Positions 25,301-35,623 of a stretch of DNA of 64,000 nucleotides are shown piece after piece. Numbering within the stretch: position 1 is the first letter of the stretch; every line of letters starts with the position of its first letter. The notes under the pieces are model-generated. The model saw only the letters and a program-made list of their open reading frames with translations, searched no databases and was not told the origin of the DNA. Source of the DNA: Brevundimonas sp. UBA4553 (GTDB lineage: Bacteria > Pseudomonadota > Alphaproteobacteria > Caulobacterales > Caulobacteraceae); NCBI RefSeq assembly GCF_002387245.1, contig NZ_DGLD01000010.1, forward strand, positions 124,001-188,000, in the 5' to 3' direction. A program made the position numbers and the translations under genes.

Positions 25301-26464
25301 ATGAACGTGCTCAACACGCCCGAACCCGACTTCATGCAGGACGAGGAGATCACCCTCTTCTCCGACAGCGTCGGCAAATGGATCGACGAGCACGCCCCGC
25401 CCGAGAAATTCCAGCAATGGATCGCCAACTCCTCGGTGCCGCGCCAGTTGTGGAACGACGCGGGCGACGCTGGTCTGCTGGGCCTCAGCCTGCCCGAGGA
25501 AGACGGCGGCTTCGGCGGCGACTATCGCCACGAGGTGGTGCTGATGCGTCAGCTGGGCTGGAAGGGCGCGGACCACTTCGGCATCTCGCTGCACAACGCC
25601 ATCGTCATGCCCTATATCTGGCACTACGGCACGGCCGAGCAGAAGGCGCGCTGGCTGCCGCGCCTGGCGTCTGGCGAACTGGTCGGCGCCATCGCCATGA
25701 CCGAGCCAGGGGCGGGCTCGGACCTGCAAGGGATCAAGACCACCGCCGTCAAATCCGGCGACCACTATGTCCTGAACGGCTCCAAGACCTTCATCACCAA
25801 CGGCCAGCTGGCCAACTTCATCATCGTCGTCGCCAAGACCGACCCGGCCGAAGGTGCCAAGGGCACGTCGTTGATCGTGGTCGAGACCGACGGCGCCGAG
25901 GGCTTCGAGCGCGGCCGCAACCTGCACAAGATCGGCATGGAGGCCAACGACACCTCCGAGCTCTTCTTCAATGACGTGAAAGTCCCGCTGGACAACGCCA
26001 TCGGCGGCGGCGAGGGTCAGGGCTTCGTCCAGCTGATGCAGCAGTTGCCGCAGGAACGCCTGAACATCGCCGTCCAGGGCGTGGCCGCCGCCGAGCGCGG
26101 GCTGGAGGCGACGCTGGACTACGTCAAGCAGCGCAAGGCCTTCGGCAAGCGGGTGATCGACTTCCAGAACACCCAGTTCAAGCTGGCCGAGGTCAAAACG
26201 AAACTGACCGTGGCCAAGGTCTTCGTCGACCACTGCATCGGCCTGCACCTGAAGGGCCAGCTGGACGCCGCCACGGCCTCGATGGCCAAATACTGGGTCA
26301 CCGACATCCAGGGCGAGACCATCGACGAGATGCTGCAGCTCTTCGGCGGCTACGGCTACATGAACGAGTATCCGATCGCCCAGCTCTACAAGGACGCCCG
26401 CGTCCAACGCATCTACGGCGGCACCAACGAGATCATGAAGCTGCTGATCGCGCGGACGCTGTAA
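25301..26464 (+). CDS. Acyl-CoA dehydrogenase (short/long-chain type)
   Basis: This 387-residue enzyme is a classic acyl-CoA dehydrogenase: AIAMTEPGAGSDLQGIKTTAV, LNGSKTFITNGQLANFIIVVAKT, and QLFGGYGYMNEYPIAQLYKDARVQRIYGGTNEIMKLLIAR at the end, with the catalytic Glu in YGGTNEIM-like context. It would act on a different chain length or branched substrate from its neighbour. It has its own start 110 bases downstream of the preceding stop, after a terminator, and so is probably expressed from a promoter in that gap. Partner ETF genes are not in the window. Confidence 0.93.
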   Translation: MNVLNTPEPDFMQDEEITLFSDSVGKWIDEHAPPEKFQQWIANSSVPRQLWNDAGDAGLLGLSLPEEDGGFGGDYRHEVVLMRQLGWKGADHFGISLHNAIVMPYIWHYGTAEQKARWLPRLASGELVGAIAMTEPGAGSDLQGIKTTAVKSGDHYVLNGSKTFITNGQLANFIIVVAKTDPAEGAKGTSLIVVETDGAEGFERGRNLHKIGMEANDTSELFFNDVKVPLDNAIGGGEGQGFVQLMQQLPQERLNIAVQGVAAAERGLEATLDYVKQRKAFGKRVIDFQNTQFKLAEVKTKLTVAKVFVDHCIGLHLKGQLDAATASMAKYWVTDIQGETIDEMLQLFGGYGYMNEYPIAQLYKDARVQRIYGGTNEIMKLLIARTL

Positions 26465-26492
26465 AACGCTTAGCGACAGGGCCTGCGCAGAC

Positions 26493-26849
26493 TTAATCGC
26501 GGGCTCTCCACGGGCGCTGTCGCCAGACCCAACGGATCGCAAAGACAATCGTGACGATCCATAGCCCCAGCGCGGGGAGGCCGAACAGTGGCACGAAGGG
26601 GACAAAGAAGGCCGCGAGCCAGAACCACCCCCAAGTCAGATACCAGCTCCATTCCAGAATGCCTTCAACAAGGCCGGGCACGCTGGCGTCACACGAAATG
26701 AAGACAATCAGGGCATCGCTGAAGTGGCACCCCGCCGGTCCCCCGCTGTAATAGGGAAGCGCAAACTGCGCATAGCTTCCCACCGCAATAATTGTCGCCG
26801 CCACGACGGCCGCAATGGGGCCAACCCGGCGTTCAAAGTTGCGCAGCAT
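26493..26849 (-). CDS. Small membrane protein, function unknown
   Basis: The 118-residue product has an N-terminal helix (VGPIAAVVAATIIAVGSYAQF), a central segment with two cysteines (AGCHF and SCDAS) and two more hydrophobic helices in the C-terminal half rich in Trp and Phe, ending in basic WRQRPWRARD. I recognise no family. The start is set by GGTGAAGAG just before the ATG at 26849. Its base composition is less GC-biased at third positions than the flanking genes, so it may be a recent acquisition or a weakly expressed gene. It converges on the acyl-CoA dehydrogenase gene with a 28-base gap. Confidence 0.6.
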   Translation of the reverse strand: MLRNFERRVGPIAAVVAATIIAVGSYAQFALPYYSGGPAGCHFSDALIVFISCDASVPGLVEGILEWSWYLTWGWFWLAAFFVPFVPLFGLPALGLWIVTIVFAIRWVWRQRPWRARD

Positions 26850-26948
26850 CTCTTCACCTTCACGTTCGGCGCTTTGAGCGTGGCCGAGACGTCCGCCAAG
26901 GGCAAGGGCGAGGGTGACGGCGGCCCGCCATCCGCCTAAACCGCCCCC

Positions 26949-27668
26949 ATGATCCGTTTGCACGTTCAGGGCGACCTCGCCCCCGGCCTCGCCGTCGCTC
27001 CGACCCTCGACCAGTCGCGCTATCTGACCCAGGTGATGCGGCTGAAGGCAGGCGACGACCTGCTGGTCTTCAACGGCCGTCACGGCGAATGGCGCGCCAG
27101 CGTCGCCGAGGTGCTGAAGAAGGGCGTCATCCTGCGCGCCGAGGAACAAGTGCGCGCGCAGACCCACGGCCCCGATCTAGAGCTGATCGTCGCCGTGGTG
27201 AAGAAGGCGCGGATCGAAACCATCGTCGAGAAGGCCACGGAACTGGGGGCCGGCCGCGTGCGTCTGGCCCTGACCCATCGCACCAACGCCGACCGCCTGC
27301 GTCTCGACCGGCTGGACGCCATCGCCGAGGAGGCCGCCGAGCAGACCGGGCGGCTGGACGTGCCCCTGGTCGATGATCCGATCAAGCTGGACGCCCTCCT
27401 GGACGGCTGGGACGCCTCGCGCCGCCTGATGTTCTGCGACGAGACCGGCGGCTCGCCGGCCGTCTCGGCCCTGACCGCTGCGGGCGGGGGCAAGTGGGCC
27501 ATCCTGATCGGTCCCGAGGGCGGTTTCTCGCCCGAGGAAGGCGAGCGGCTGCGCGGCCTGCCCTTCACCACCGCGGTCTCCCTGGGTCCGCGGATCCTGC
27601 GCGCCGACACCGCCGCCATCGCCGCCCTGACCCTGTGGCAGGCGGCCATCGGCGACTGGGACCGATAG
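26949..27668 (+). CDS. rsmE: 16S rRNA (uracil1498-N3)-methyltransferase RsmE
   Basis: The 239-residue SPOUT methyltransferase has an N-terminal PUA-like domain (LTQVMRLKAGDDLLVFNGRHGEW) and a C-terminal knotted SAM-binding domain with KKARIETIVEKATELG, LIGPEGGFSPEE and LGPRILRADTA. RsmE methylates U1498 of the small ribosomal subunit. The ATG at 26949 fits the family length. The gshA gene follows 70 bases downstream on the same strand, an arrangement that I recall from other Alphaproteobacteria. Confidence 0.96.
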   Translation: MIRLHVQGDLAPGLAVAPTLDQSRYLTQVMRLKAGDDLLVFNGRHGEWRASVAEVLKKGVILRAEEQVRAQTHGPDLELIVAVVKKARIETIVEKATELGAGRVRLALTHRTNADRLRLDRLDAIAEEAAEQTGRLDVPLVDDPIKLDALLDGWDASRRLMFCDETGGSPAVSALTAAGGGKWAILIGPEGGFSPEEGERLRGLPFTTAVSLGPRILRADTAAIAALTLWQAAIGDWDR

Positions 27669-27738
27669 AAGTTTTGCGCCTACCCTCTTGAGCGGGGCCG
27701 TGGCCTCGCCCATCTAGCCGCGACAGCAGGGGTTACAG

Positions 27739-29100
27739 ATGACCGACACGGCGCCGCTTTCCAGAGAGCAACTGATCCACGCCATGTCGAAGGGCGAGAA
27801 GCCCGCCGACCAGTGGCGCATCGGCGCTGAGCACGAGAAGTTCGGCTTCGACAAGTCCAGCCTGCGCCGCCCCGCCTACGACGGCGAGAACGGCATCCTG
27901 GCCATGCTGACCGGGCTGCAACGCTTCGGCTGGTCGCCGGTGGAAGAGGCCGGCCACGTCATCGCCCTCGAACGCAAGAACGCCGAAGGCTTCACCGCCT
28001 CGATCAGCCTGGAGCCGGGCGGTCAGTTCGAGCTGTCGGGCGCGCCTTTGCAGACCATCCACGACATCTGTTCGGAAACCGGCCAGCACCTGATGGAGGT
28101 CAAGCAGGTTGCGGACCAGCTGAACCTCGGCTTCCTCGGCGCCGGCTTCGACCCCCTGTGGCGGCGCGAGGACGTGCCGGTCATGCCCAAGGGCCGCTAC
28201 GGCATCATGCGCGCCTATATGCCGAAAAAGGGTTCTCTGGGCCTCGACATGATGCTGCGCACCTGCACCATCCAGGCCAATCTCGACTTCGACTCAGAAG
28301 CCGACATGATCATGAAATTCCGCACCTCGCTGGCGCTTCAGCCCATCGCCACGGCCCTGTTCGCCTGTTCGCCCTTCACCGAGGGCAAGCCCAACGGCTT
28401 CCTGTCGGCGCGCGCCAACGTCTGGACCGACACCGATCCCGACCGCACCGGCATGCTGGACTTCGTCTTCGCCGACGGCTTCGGCTACGAGCGCTACGCC
28501 GACTATGCGCTCGACACCCCCATGTATTTCGCCAAGCGCGGCGAGACCTACGTCGACCTGTCGGGCCAGTCGTTCCGCAAGTTCATGACCGAGGGTCTGG
28601 ACGCCCTGCCCGGCGAGCGCGCCACGGCCAAGGACTGGGCCGACCACCTGACCACCCTCTTCCCCGAAGTCCGCCTGAAGCAATATCTGGAAATGCGCGG
28701 CGCTGACGGCGGACCGTGGAGCCGCATCTGCGCCCTGCCCGCCCTGTGGGCCGGCATTCTCTATGATGCGCCGTCGCTGGCCGCCGCCTGGGACCTGTGC
28801 AAGGACTGGGACATCGCCGACCACGAGCGCTTGCGCCGCGACGTAACCCGTCTGGGCCTGAAGGCCGAGGTGGCGGGCCGCAGCGTGCGCGACATCGCCG
28901 TCGATCTGGTCGAGATCGCCAAGCACGGCCTGAAGAACCGCGCCCGCTTCAGCGGCGGCATGGTCGACGAGCGCGGCTATCTGTCCGAACTGGAAGACAT
29001 CGCCGACAGCGGCGTGACCCCGGCCGACCGCTTGCTGGAGCTGTATCACGGCGACTGGCAGGGCGACGTCAGCCGCATCTACCGCGACTTCGCCTACTAG
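27739..29100 (+). CDS. gshA: Glutamate-cysteine ligase (plant/alphaproteobacterial type)
   Basis: The 453-residue enzyme makes gamma-glutamylcysteine, the first step of glutathione synthesis. It is of the class shared by Alphaproteobacteria and plants, shown by DQWRIGAEHEKFGF near the start, LEPGGQFELSGAPL, GRYGIMRAYMPKKGSLGLDMMLRTCTIQANLDF and RTCTVQ-like motif, and MRGADGGPW. No gshB is adjacent. Glutathione also serves the GloB enzyme encoded at 36.0-36.8 kb. The start follows a weak GGGTTACAG spacer, and no alternative is better. Confidence 0.95.
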   Translation: MTDTAPLSREQLIHAMSKGEKPADQWRIGAEHEKFGFDKSSLRRPAYDGENGILAMLTGLQRFGWSPVEEAGHVIALERKNAEGFTASISLEPGGQFELSGAPLQTIHDICSETGQHLMEVKQVADQLNLGFLGAGFDPLWRREDVPVMPKGRYGIMRAYMPKKGSLGLDMMLRTCTIQANLDFDSEADMIMKFRTSLALQPIATALFACSPFTEGKPNGFLSARANVWTDTDPDRTGMLDFVFADGFGYERYADYALDTPMYFAKRGETYVDLSGQSFRKFMTEGLDALPGERATAKDWADHLTTLFPEVRLKQYLEMRGADGGPWSRICALPALWAGILYDAPSLAAAWDLCKDWDIADHERLRRDVTRLGLKAEVAGRSVRDIAVDLVEIAKHGLKNRARFSGGMVDERGYLSELEDIADSGVTPADRLLELYHGDWQGDVSRIYRDFAY

Positions 29101-29183
29101 GGGTCAACCCAACGTCACGGGCCGGCAATGCGACCTTAACCGGAACGCCCTAGAGACGGGGTATCCGTTCACAAGGATCGCTC

Positions 29184-30776
<1,593 letters not shown>

Positions 30777-30789
30777 GATACCGAGACCC

Positions 30790-31170
30790 ATGAAGATCCT
30801 CGCCGCCCTGATCCCGGTCATCGCCCTGGCCATGCAACTGCCCAACGAGCAGACGGCGCCGGCGCGGTTTCATGGCGAATGGAACAAGGTCCTCGCCGAC
30901 TGCGGAACCGCCAATAACGATTCCCTGATCGTGATCACCGCCACACGGATCGACTTCTACGAAAGCGCCGGCGACATCAGGAGCGCCGCCCTCAACGGCC
31001 CGAACGAGCTTCTGATCGTGGCCGATGTCAGCGACGCAGAGGAGACCTCGATAACGGAGTACAGGTTCACGCTGTCCGACGACGGCCGGTCGCTCACCTA
31101 TGTCGACGAAACGGACGAGCCGTTCGTTCGTCATCGGTGCCCGGCCTCCAGAACCCTTTCGCCCGGGTAG
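30790..31170 (+). CDS. Small exported protein, function unknown
   Basis: The 126-residue product has a short hydrophobic N-terminus (ILAALIPVIALAMQ) that may be a signal peptide or an anchor. The rest is soluble, with a single pair of cysteines (ADCGTAN and RHRCPAS) suited to a disulfide, and beta-rich segments such as LIVITATRIDFYES. I recognise no family; it has the look of periplasmic proteins with a lipocalin-like or DUF domain. It starts 13 bases after the kinase stop and could be co-transcribed with it. Its role is unknown. Confidence 0.65.
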   Translation: MKILAALIPVIALAMQLPNEQTAPARFHGEWNKVLADCGTANNDSLIVITATRIDFYESAGDIRSAALNGPNELLIVADVSDAEETSITEYRFTLSDDGRSLTYVDETDEPFVRHRCPASRTLSPG

Positions 31171-31233
31171 ACGGCGGTTGCCCCTCGCCCCGCCCCGGGT
31201 GCATGAAGTTTCGAGGCATTCACGGAGGCGGTC

Positions 31234-31983
31234 ATGACGGGTTCCATCCATATCGGCGTCGGCGGCTGGACCTTCGAGCCATGGCGCGGCGTCTTCTACC
31301 CCGAGGGCCTGACGCAGAAGCGCGAGCTGGAGTTCGCCAGCCGGGCGCTGACCAGCATCGAAATCAACGGCACCTATTACTCCACCTTCAAGCCCGACAG
31401 CTGGATGAAGTGGCGCGACGAAACCCCCGATGACTTCGTCTTTGCGGTCAAGGCCAGCCGCTACTGCACCAATCGCAAGGTCCTGTCCGAGGGCGGCGAG
31501 AGCTTCGACCGCTTCCTGTCGCAGGGCCTGACCCTGCTGGGCGACAAGCTGGGGCCGATCAACTGGCAGTTCATGGGCACCAAGAAGTTCGACGCCGAGG
31601 ACTTCGAGGGCTTTCTGAAACTGCTGCCGAAGGAGAAGGACGGCGTGCGCCTGCGCCACGCGCTCGAGGTCCGCAATCCGACCTTCGCCTGTCAGGAATT
31701 CTACGACCTGGCCCGCAAGTACGGCGCGGCCATCGTCTACGCCGTCGACGACGAGGAGCCGACCTGGCCCCAGATAGACGAGGCCACCGCCGACTTCAGC
31801 TACGCCCGTCTGATGTCCAGCCGCGAGGACGAGCCCACGGGCATGACGTCCGACGAGCTGGACGCCGTCGCAGCCCAGACCCGTGCTTGGGCCAAGCGCG
31901 GCGACATCTTCGCCTACTTCATTTCCGGGGCCAAGGTGCGGAACCCGGCGGCCGCCCAAGCGCTGATCGCGAAGCTGAAATAG
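31234..31983 (+). CDS. DUF72 domain protein (YecE-like)
   Basis: The 249-residue protein is a DUF72 TIM-barrel member, recognised by IGVGGWTFEPWRGVFYPEGLTQ at the N-terminus, SIEINGTYYSTFKP, FVFAVKASRYCTN and the C-terminal SGAKVRNPAAA segment. The family is widespread, conserved and without a proven biochemical role. The ATG at 31234 follows GGAGGCGGTC, a plausible ribosome binding site. It is flanked by an exported protein gene and an alcohol dehydrogenase gene and has no evident functional partner. Confidence 0.9.
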   Translation: MTGSIHIGVGGWTFEPWRGVFYPEGLTQKRELEFASRALTSIEINGTYYSTFKPDSWMKWRDETPDDFVFAVKASRYCTNRKVLSEGGESFDRFLSQGLTLLGDKLGPINWQFMGTKKFDAEDFEGFLKLLPKEKDGVRLRHALEVRNPTFACQEFYDLARKYGAAIVYAVDDEEPTWPQIDEATADFSYARLMSSREDEPTGMTSDELDAVAAQTRAWAKRGDIFAYFISGAKVRNPAAAQALIAKLK

Positions 31984-32059
31984 CGGCCGGGTCGTCTTGC
32001 GACGACGCGGGGCGCGTCCCATCTGCGGCGCGCCTTCCCGCCAAGCTTGAGGATGTCCC

Positions 32060-33130
32060 ATGCCGATCGCCACGCGCGCCTTCGCCGCCACCGCCGCTGA
32101 CCAGCCGCTGAGCCCCTACAGCTTCCAGCGCCGCGATCCCGGCCCGGACGACGTGGCCATAGAGATCAAGTATTGCGGCGTCTGCCATTCCGATCTCCAC
32201 ATCGTGCACAACGACCTGGGTGGCACCCGCTACCCCATCGTGCCCGGCCACGAGATCGCGGGCGTGGTCACCGCTGTCGGCGCCAATGTGACCCGCTTCA
32301 AGGAAGGCGATCGCGTCGGCGTCGGCTGCATGGTCGACAGCTGCCGCACCTGCGTCTCCTGTCAGGCCGGCGAGGAGCAGTACTGCGTCCCCGGCATGAC
32401 CCAGACCTACGGCTCGCCGGATCCCAAGGGCGCCGAGGTCGGCCAGTCGGTCACCCAGGGCGGCTACTCCGACCGGATCACGGTGGATCAGAACTATGTC
32501 CTGTCCATCCCCGACAGCCTGCCGCTGGATGCGGCCGCCCCTCTGCTGTGCGCCGGCATCACCACCTACAGCCCCCTGCGTCACTGGAAGGTGGGTCCGG
32601 GATCCAAGGTCGCTGTCGTGGGCCTGGGCGGCCTGGGCCACATGGCGGTCAAGCTGGCCGTGGCCATGGGGGCGGAAGTCAGCGTCCTGTCGACCTCGGA
32701 CCGCAAGAAGGCCGACGCCGAGCGCATGGGCGCCAAACATTTCCTGATCAACTCGGACAAGGCCGCGATGAAGGCGGCGGCCGAGAAGTTCGACCTGATC
32801 ATCAACACCGTCTCGGCCACGCACGAGATCGCCAGCCACCTGAACCTGCTGGCGCGCGACGGGACCATGGTCATGCTGGGCCTGACGACCGAGGGCCTGC
32901 CAGTCTTCGCCATGCCGTTGCTGTGGCGTCGGCGCAGCGTCGCCGGCAGCCTGATCGGCGGCATCCGCGAGACCCAGGAGATGCTCGACTTCTGCGCCGA
33001 GCACGGCATCGTCTGCGACATCGAGACCATCGCCCCGCATCAGATCAACGAGGCCTATGTCCGGATGGAGAAGTCCGACGTCCGTTATCGCTTCGTCATC
33101 GACATGGCCCAGATTGGCGCCGCCGCGTAA
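32060..33130 (+). CDS. Zinc-dependent NAD(P) alcohol dehydrogenase (YahK/AdhC-like)
   Basis: The 356-residue medium-chain dehydrogenase has the catalytic zinc ligands in KYCGVCHSDLHIVHN and PGHEIAGVV, the structural zinc cysteines in SCRTCVSCQAGEEQYC, and the cofactor-binding motif VVGLGGLGHMAVKLA. It belongs to the broad cinnamyl-alcohol/aldehyde reductase class (as E. coli YahK), which reduces aldehydes with NADPH. It may detoxify aldehydes. The start at 32060 follows TTGAGGATGTCCC. It lies alone between DUF72 and the phaB-like gene. Confidence 0.93.
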   Translation: MPIATRAFAATAADQPLSPYSFQRRDPGPDDVAIEIKYCGVCHSDLHIVHNDLGGTRYPIVPGHEIAGVVTAVGANVTRFKEGDRVGVGCMVDSCRTCVSCQAGEEQYCVPGMTQTYGSPDPKGAEVGQSVTQGGYSDRITVDQNYVLSIPDSLPLDAAAPLLCAGITTYSPLRHWKVGPGSKVAVVGLGGLGHMAVKLAVAMGAEVSVLSTSDRKKADAERMGAKHFLINSDKAAMKAAAEKFDLIINTVSATHEIASHLNLLARDGTMVMLGLTTEGLPVFAMPLLWRRRSVAGSLIGGIRETQEMLDFCAEHGIVCDIETIAPHQINEAYVRMEKSDVRYRFVIDMAQIGAAA

Positions 33131-33230
33131 CGACGTCTTCTCTGGCAACGCTTGCCGCGCTAAAGCGTAGTCTTGAGGGTGGGGCGTCGTCGGCGACGGC
33201 GCCTCAAATCAAGGGACAGGGAAACGCATC

Positions 33231-33956
33231 ATGGCGAGAGTGGCTTTGGTTACCGGGGGCACCCGGGGCATCGGCAAGGCGATCGTCCAGCGATTGAGAG
33301 AGGACGGCCTGTCCGTCGCCGCCGGCTATTCCGGCAATGACGAGGCCGCGGCGGCGACCGCGCGCGAACTCGGCGTCATGGTGGTCAAGGGCAATGTCGG
33401 CTCGTTCGAGGATTGCGAACGGGCGGTGAAGGCGGTCGAGGCCGAGCTTGGCCCCATCGACGTCCTGGTGAACAACGCCGGCATCACCCGGGACGGCTTC
33501 TTCCACAAGATGAGCGCCGACCAGTGGTCCGACGTGATCCGCGTCAACATGGACAGCGTCTTCAACATGACGCGCCAGGTGATCAACGGCATGCGCGACC
33601 GGGGCTTTGGCCGCATCGTCAACATTTCCTCGATCAACGGCCAGAAGGGCCAGATCGGCCAGACCAACTATTCCGCGGCCAAGGCCGGCATGATCGGCTT
33701 CACCAAGGCCCTGGCGCTCGAAAACGCGCGCAAGGGCGTGACCGTCAACTGCATCGCCCCCGGCTATATCGACACCGAGATGGTGGGGGCCATGGACCAG
33801 AAGGTTCTGGACAGCATCATCGCCCAGATTCCTGTCGGAAGGCTCGGAAAAGGCGAGGAAATCGCTGACATGGTCTCCTGGCTTTCGGGCGAACGTGCCG
33901 GATATGTCACAGGCTGCACCCTGTCGCTGAACGGCGGCCAGTACCTGGTTGGCTAA
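33231..33956 (+). CDS. phaB: Acetoacetyl-CoA reductase (PhaB-like)
   Basis: The 241-residue short-chain dehydrogenase closely resembles PhaB: VTGGTRGIGKAI cofactor motif (residues 7-18), NNAGITRDGFFHKM, NISSINGQKGQIGQTNYSAAKAG with the catalytic Ser-Tyr-Lys, and APGYIDTEMV. The enzyme reduces acetoacetyl-CoA to (R)-3-hydroxybutyryl-CoA for polyhydroxyalkanoate synthesis. In many genomes phaA sits next to phaB, but there is no phaA or phaC here. Good ribosome binding site (AGGGACAGGGAAA) before the ATG. Confidence 0.9.
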   Translation: MARVALVTGGTRGIGKAIVQRLREDGLSVAAGYSGNDEAAAATARELGVMVVKGNVGSFEDCERAVKAVEAELGPIDVLVNNAGITRDGFFHKMSADQWSDVIRVNMDSVFNMTRQVINGMRDRGFGRIVNISSINGQKGQIGQTNYSAAKAGMIGFTKALALENARKGVTVNCIAPGYIDTEMVGAMDQKVLDSIIAQIPVGRLGKGEEIADMVSWLSGERAGYVTGCTLSLNGGQYLVG

Positions 33957-34004
33957 ATCGGCTTTGCCTAAAATCCGCCGTTCGGGCGTTCCACCACTGC
34001 ATCC

Positions 34005-34832
34005 ATGATGGCAACGGTCGAGGTTGAGGCGGAGAATCCGCCGCTCTTCGCCGTCCCGGCGCCGCGCGCCCGGACGGTCGCGGGCGTGCGCCTCGACCTC
34101 GCCGCCCTGATGCTGCTCACCGCCTGTCTGGCCGCCACCCCGGCCGCGGCTCAGCTGCGCTCCAACGCCCAGATGGAACAGAGTCGGGCCATCCGCGACC
34201 AGTCGGTGACCCGCACCCTGCCCCCGCCGGGGCGATACTCGTCCGAAGCGGGTCAGACCTTCATGCTGGACCGCGCGGGGTCCCTGACCCTGCTGCGGTT
34301 CGAGCGCTCGACCGAGACCTGGGCCCTGCGCCCTTCGTCGGCGCCGCGCGGCGACACCATCTATCGCAACGACGCCGGCGAGCAGGTTCTGCGCGTCACG
34401 CCTTCGGGCGGCATCACCGTCTATACGACGCGCAATCCGGGCGGTTCGCCCGTCTCCCTGACCGGTCCGGCCGTCAGCCTGGAGCCGACCAGCCTCGGCC
34501 CGGTGCAGATGTTCAACCTGATGACCCGCCGCAGCAGCCTGGTCAGCGAGGCTTTGGGGCGGCTCGTCCGCATCAATCTGGACGGCCAGGAATCCGAGGC
34601 CCTGTGCATCGAGGCCCTGATCGTCACCACCGACGCCGTGGTCCGCATCGCCCGCTCGCCCAGCGCCCGCCCCTTCCTGGACCGGCTGCGCAGCATCACC
34701 GTCATCGAAGGCTCGCGCGCCTCGGTCAGCTATTCCAACGGCGACCTGCGCGTCGTGGTCGACCCCAAGCGCGGCATCGCCGGCCGCCCCTCCTCCGCCC
34801 GCGTCATCCGCGCGGTGATCCCGCAGGACTGA
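34005..34832 (+). CDS. Exported protein, function unknown
   Basis: The 275-residue product has a hydrophobic segment (LAALMLLTACLAATPAAAQ, about residues 32-50) that fits a signal peptide with cleavage after AAAQ, preceded by a longer than usual N-terminal stretch; a shorter start inside the frame may be the real one. The mature part is soluble, with a region near QTFMLDRAGSLTLLRFERS and a C-terminal section that holds a cysteine (ALCIEAL) and basic residues. It has no recognised domain, though the layout suggests a periplasmic DUF4908-type protein as seen in Caulobacterales. The function is unknown. Confidence 0.65.
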   Translation: MMATVEVEAENPPLFAVPAPRARTVAGVRLDLAALMLLTACLAATPAAAQLRSNAQMEQSRAIRDQSVTRTLPPPGRYSSEAGQTFMLDRAGSLTLLRFERSTETWALRPSSAPRGDTIYRNDAGEQVLRVTPSGGITVYTTRNPGGSPVSLTGPAVSLEPTSLGPVQMFNLMTRRSSLVSEALGRLVRINLDGQESEALCIEALIVTTDAVVRIARSPSARPFLDRLRSITVIEGSRASVSYSNGDLRVVVDPKRGIAGRPSSARVIRAVIPQD

Positions 34833-34848
34833 CGGGAGAGCGGACGCG

Positions 34849-34877
34849 CGTCCGCAATCGACCCGTTGCGGACGTTC
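34849..34877. repeat. Diverged dispersed repeat, copy A
   Basis: CGTCCGC at 34849-34855 and GCGGACG at 34868-34874 flank a segment, as in the GTCCGC...GCGGAC pattern of an intergenic repeat seen in many alphaproteobacterial genomes. On the minus strand it is read as the VRNGSIAD-type peptide that often appears in false genes. Confidence 0.5.
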
Positions 34878-34899
34878 AAGCGGATGCTATGTTCTCGTG

Positions 34900-35115
34900 A
34901 TGAACAGCGATCTGCGAGATTCACTTAAGGTGTGGGCGAGCATTATCGCTTTCGTCACGACCTCTTGGGCGGTGCTTCGCTGCGACCTGTTCCAAGGCCT
35001 GGCAGACAAGGTGCCTTCCAGTTGGATGTGGCTGTTCGTTGGCGTCACGGGGGTTTGGAACCTAGGACGGTTCAGCTTGGGCCTGTGGCAACGTAGAGCC
35101 TCAAGGGTCAAATAG
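34900..35115 (+). CDS. Small membrane protein, function unknown
   Basis: The 71-residue product has two hydrophobic segments (about residues 11-27 and 41-60) and polar, basic ends, so a two-helix inner-membrane protein is likely. It starts at ATG 34900 (a GTG at 34897 is in frame). The GC3 bias is clearly lower than in the neighbours, and the gene is framed by repeat copies A and B. It could be a horizontally acquired gene or a chance open frame. No homologue is recalled. Confidence 0.4.
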   Translation: MNSDLRDSLKVWASIIAFVTTSWAVLRCDLFQGLADKVPSSWMWLFVGVTGVWNLGRFSLGLWQRRASRVK

Positions 35116-35120
35116 CCGAA

Positions 35121-35149
35121 CGTCCGCTTCCCATCCCTAGCCGACACTC
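35121..35149. repeat. Diverged dispersed repeat, copy B
   Basis: CGTCCGCTTCCCATCCCTAG followed by CCGACACTC matches copy C (35624-35651) at about 20 of 24 aligned positions. It lies 6 bases downstream of the small membrane gene. Confidence 0.55.
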
Positions 35150-35198
35150 CCAACGTCCACTGTTGAGCTTCCATGTGGGCCCGCCTAGTCTCACACGG

Positions 35199-35567
35199 AT
35201 GAGCCAGCCCATCCCCCGTTTCATTGCCCCAACAGTGCTTGTTCTTGCGGTGCTGGCCGTAGCGTTCGCCGGCCTAGGCGGGATGGTCATCGGCGACAAG
35301 ATCTACCCGCTATTCGGCGCTGGCGTCCTGTTCTGCTTATGCATGATCCTCGTGTTCAATATCGTTCTCGGGGGGCTGGTTTCGACCAGAGCGATGTACG
35401 GTCTTACAGCGAGTCAGGGCGCGCTCATGGGAGCGTGTGGCGGCCTTTTCCTCTTGCCCGGCTCGGGTCTGCTGGCCCTGATAGGCCTAACAGCGCTCGG
35501 CGCAGCCGTCGGCGTGATCAGCCAGTGGGCGCATGAGTTTCGGCGGTCGATTGTTTTCGGCGATTGA
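35199..35567 (+). CDS. Small four-helix membrane protein, function unknown
   Basis: The 122-residue product has four predicted membrane helices covering most of its length (starting at FIAPTVLVLAVLAVAFAG and ending at LIGLTALGAAVGVIS), with short polar loops and a basic C-terminus. I recognise no family. The start is the ATG at 35199; no strong ribosome binding site is visible. Codon use is less GC-biased than in the neighbouring genes, like that of the small gene before it, which suggests that the two arrived together. It is flanked by repeat copies B and C. Confidence 0.5.
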   Translation: MSQPIPRFIAPTVLVLAVLAVAFAGLGGMVIGDKIYPLFGAGVLFCLCMILVFNIVLGGLVSTRAMYGLTASQGALMGACGGLFLLPGSGLLALIGLTALGAAVGVISQWAHEFRRSIVFGD

Positions 35568-35623
35568 GCTCCAGACCCACCCGTATGACCTCAGTCGGTC
35601 CAAGGCAGAGGCGAAGGGATCAA

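Noticed and set aside
23198..26605. A 1135-codon open frame on the minus strand opposite the acyl-CoA dehydrogenase genes
   Set aside because: Its length comes from GC3 bias on the coding strand; the translation has no recognisable family or membrane pattern.
34730..34924. Minus-strand frame giving a VRNGSIAD-type peptide
   Set aside because: This peptide is the usual false translation of the dispersed repeat described as copy A, not a gene.
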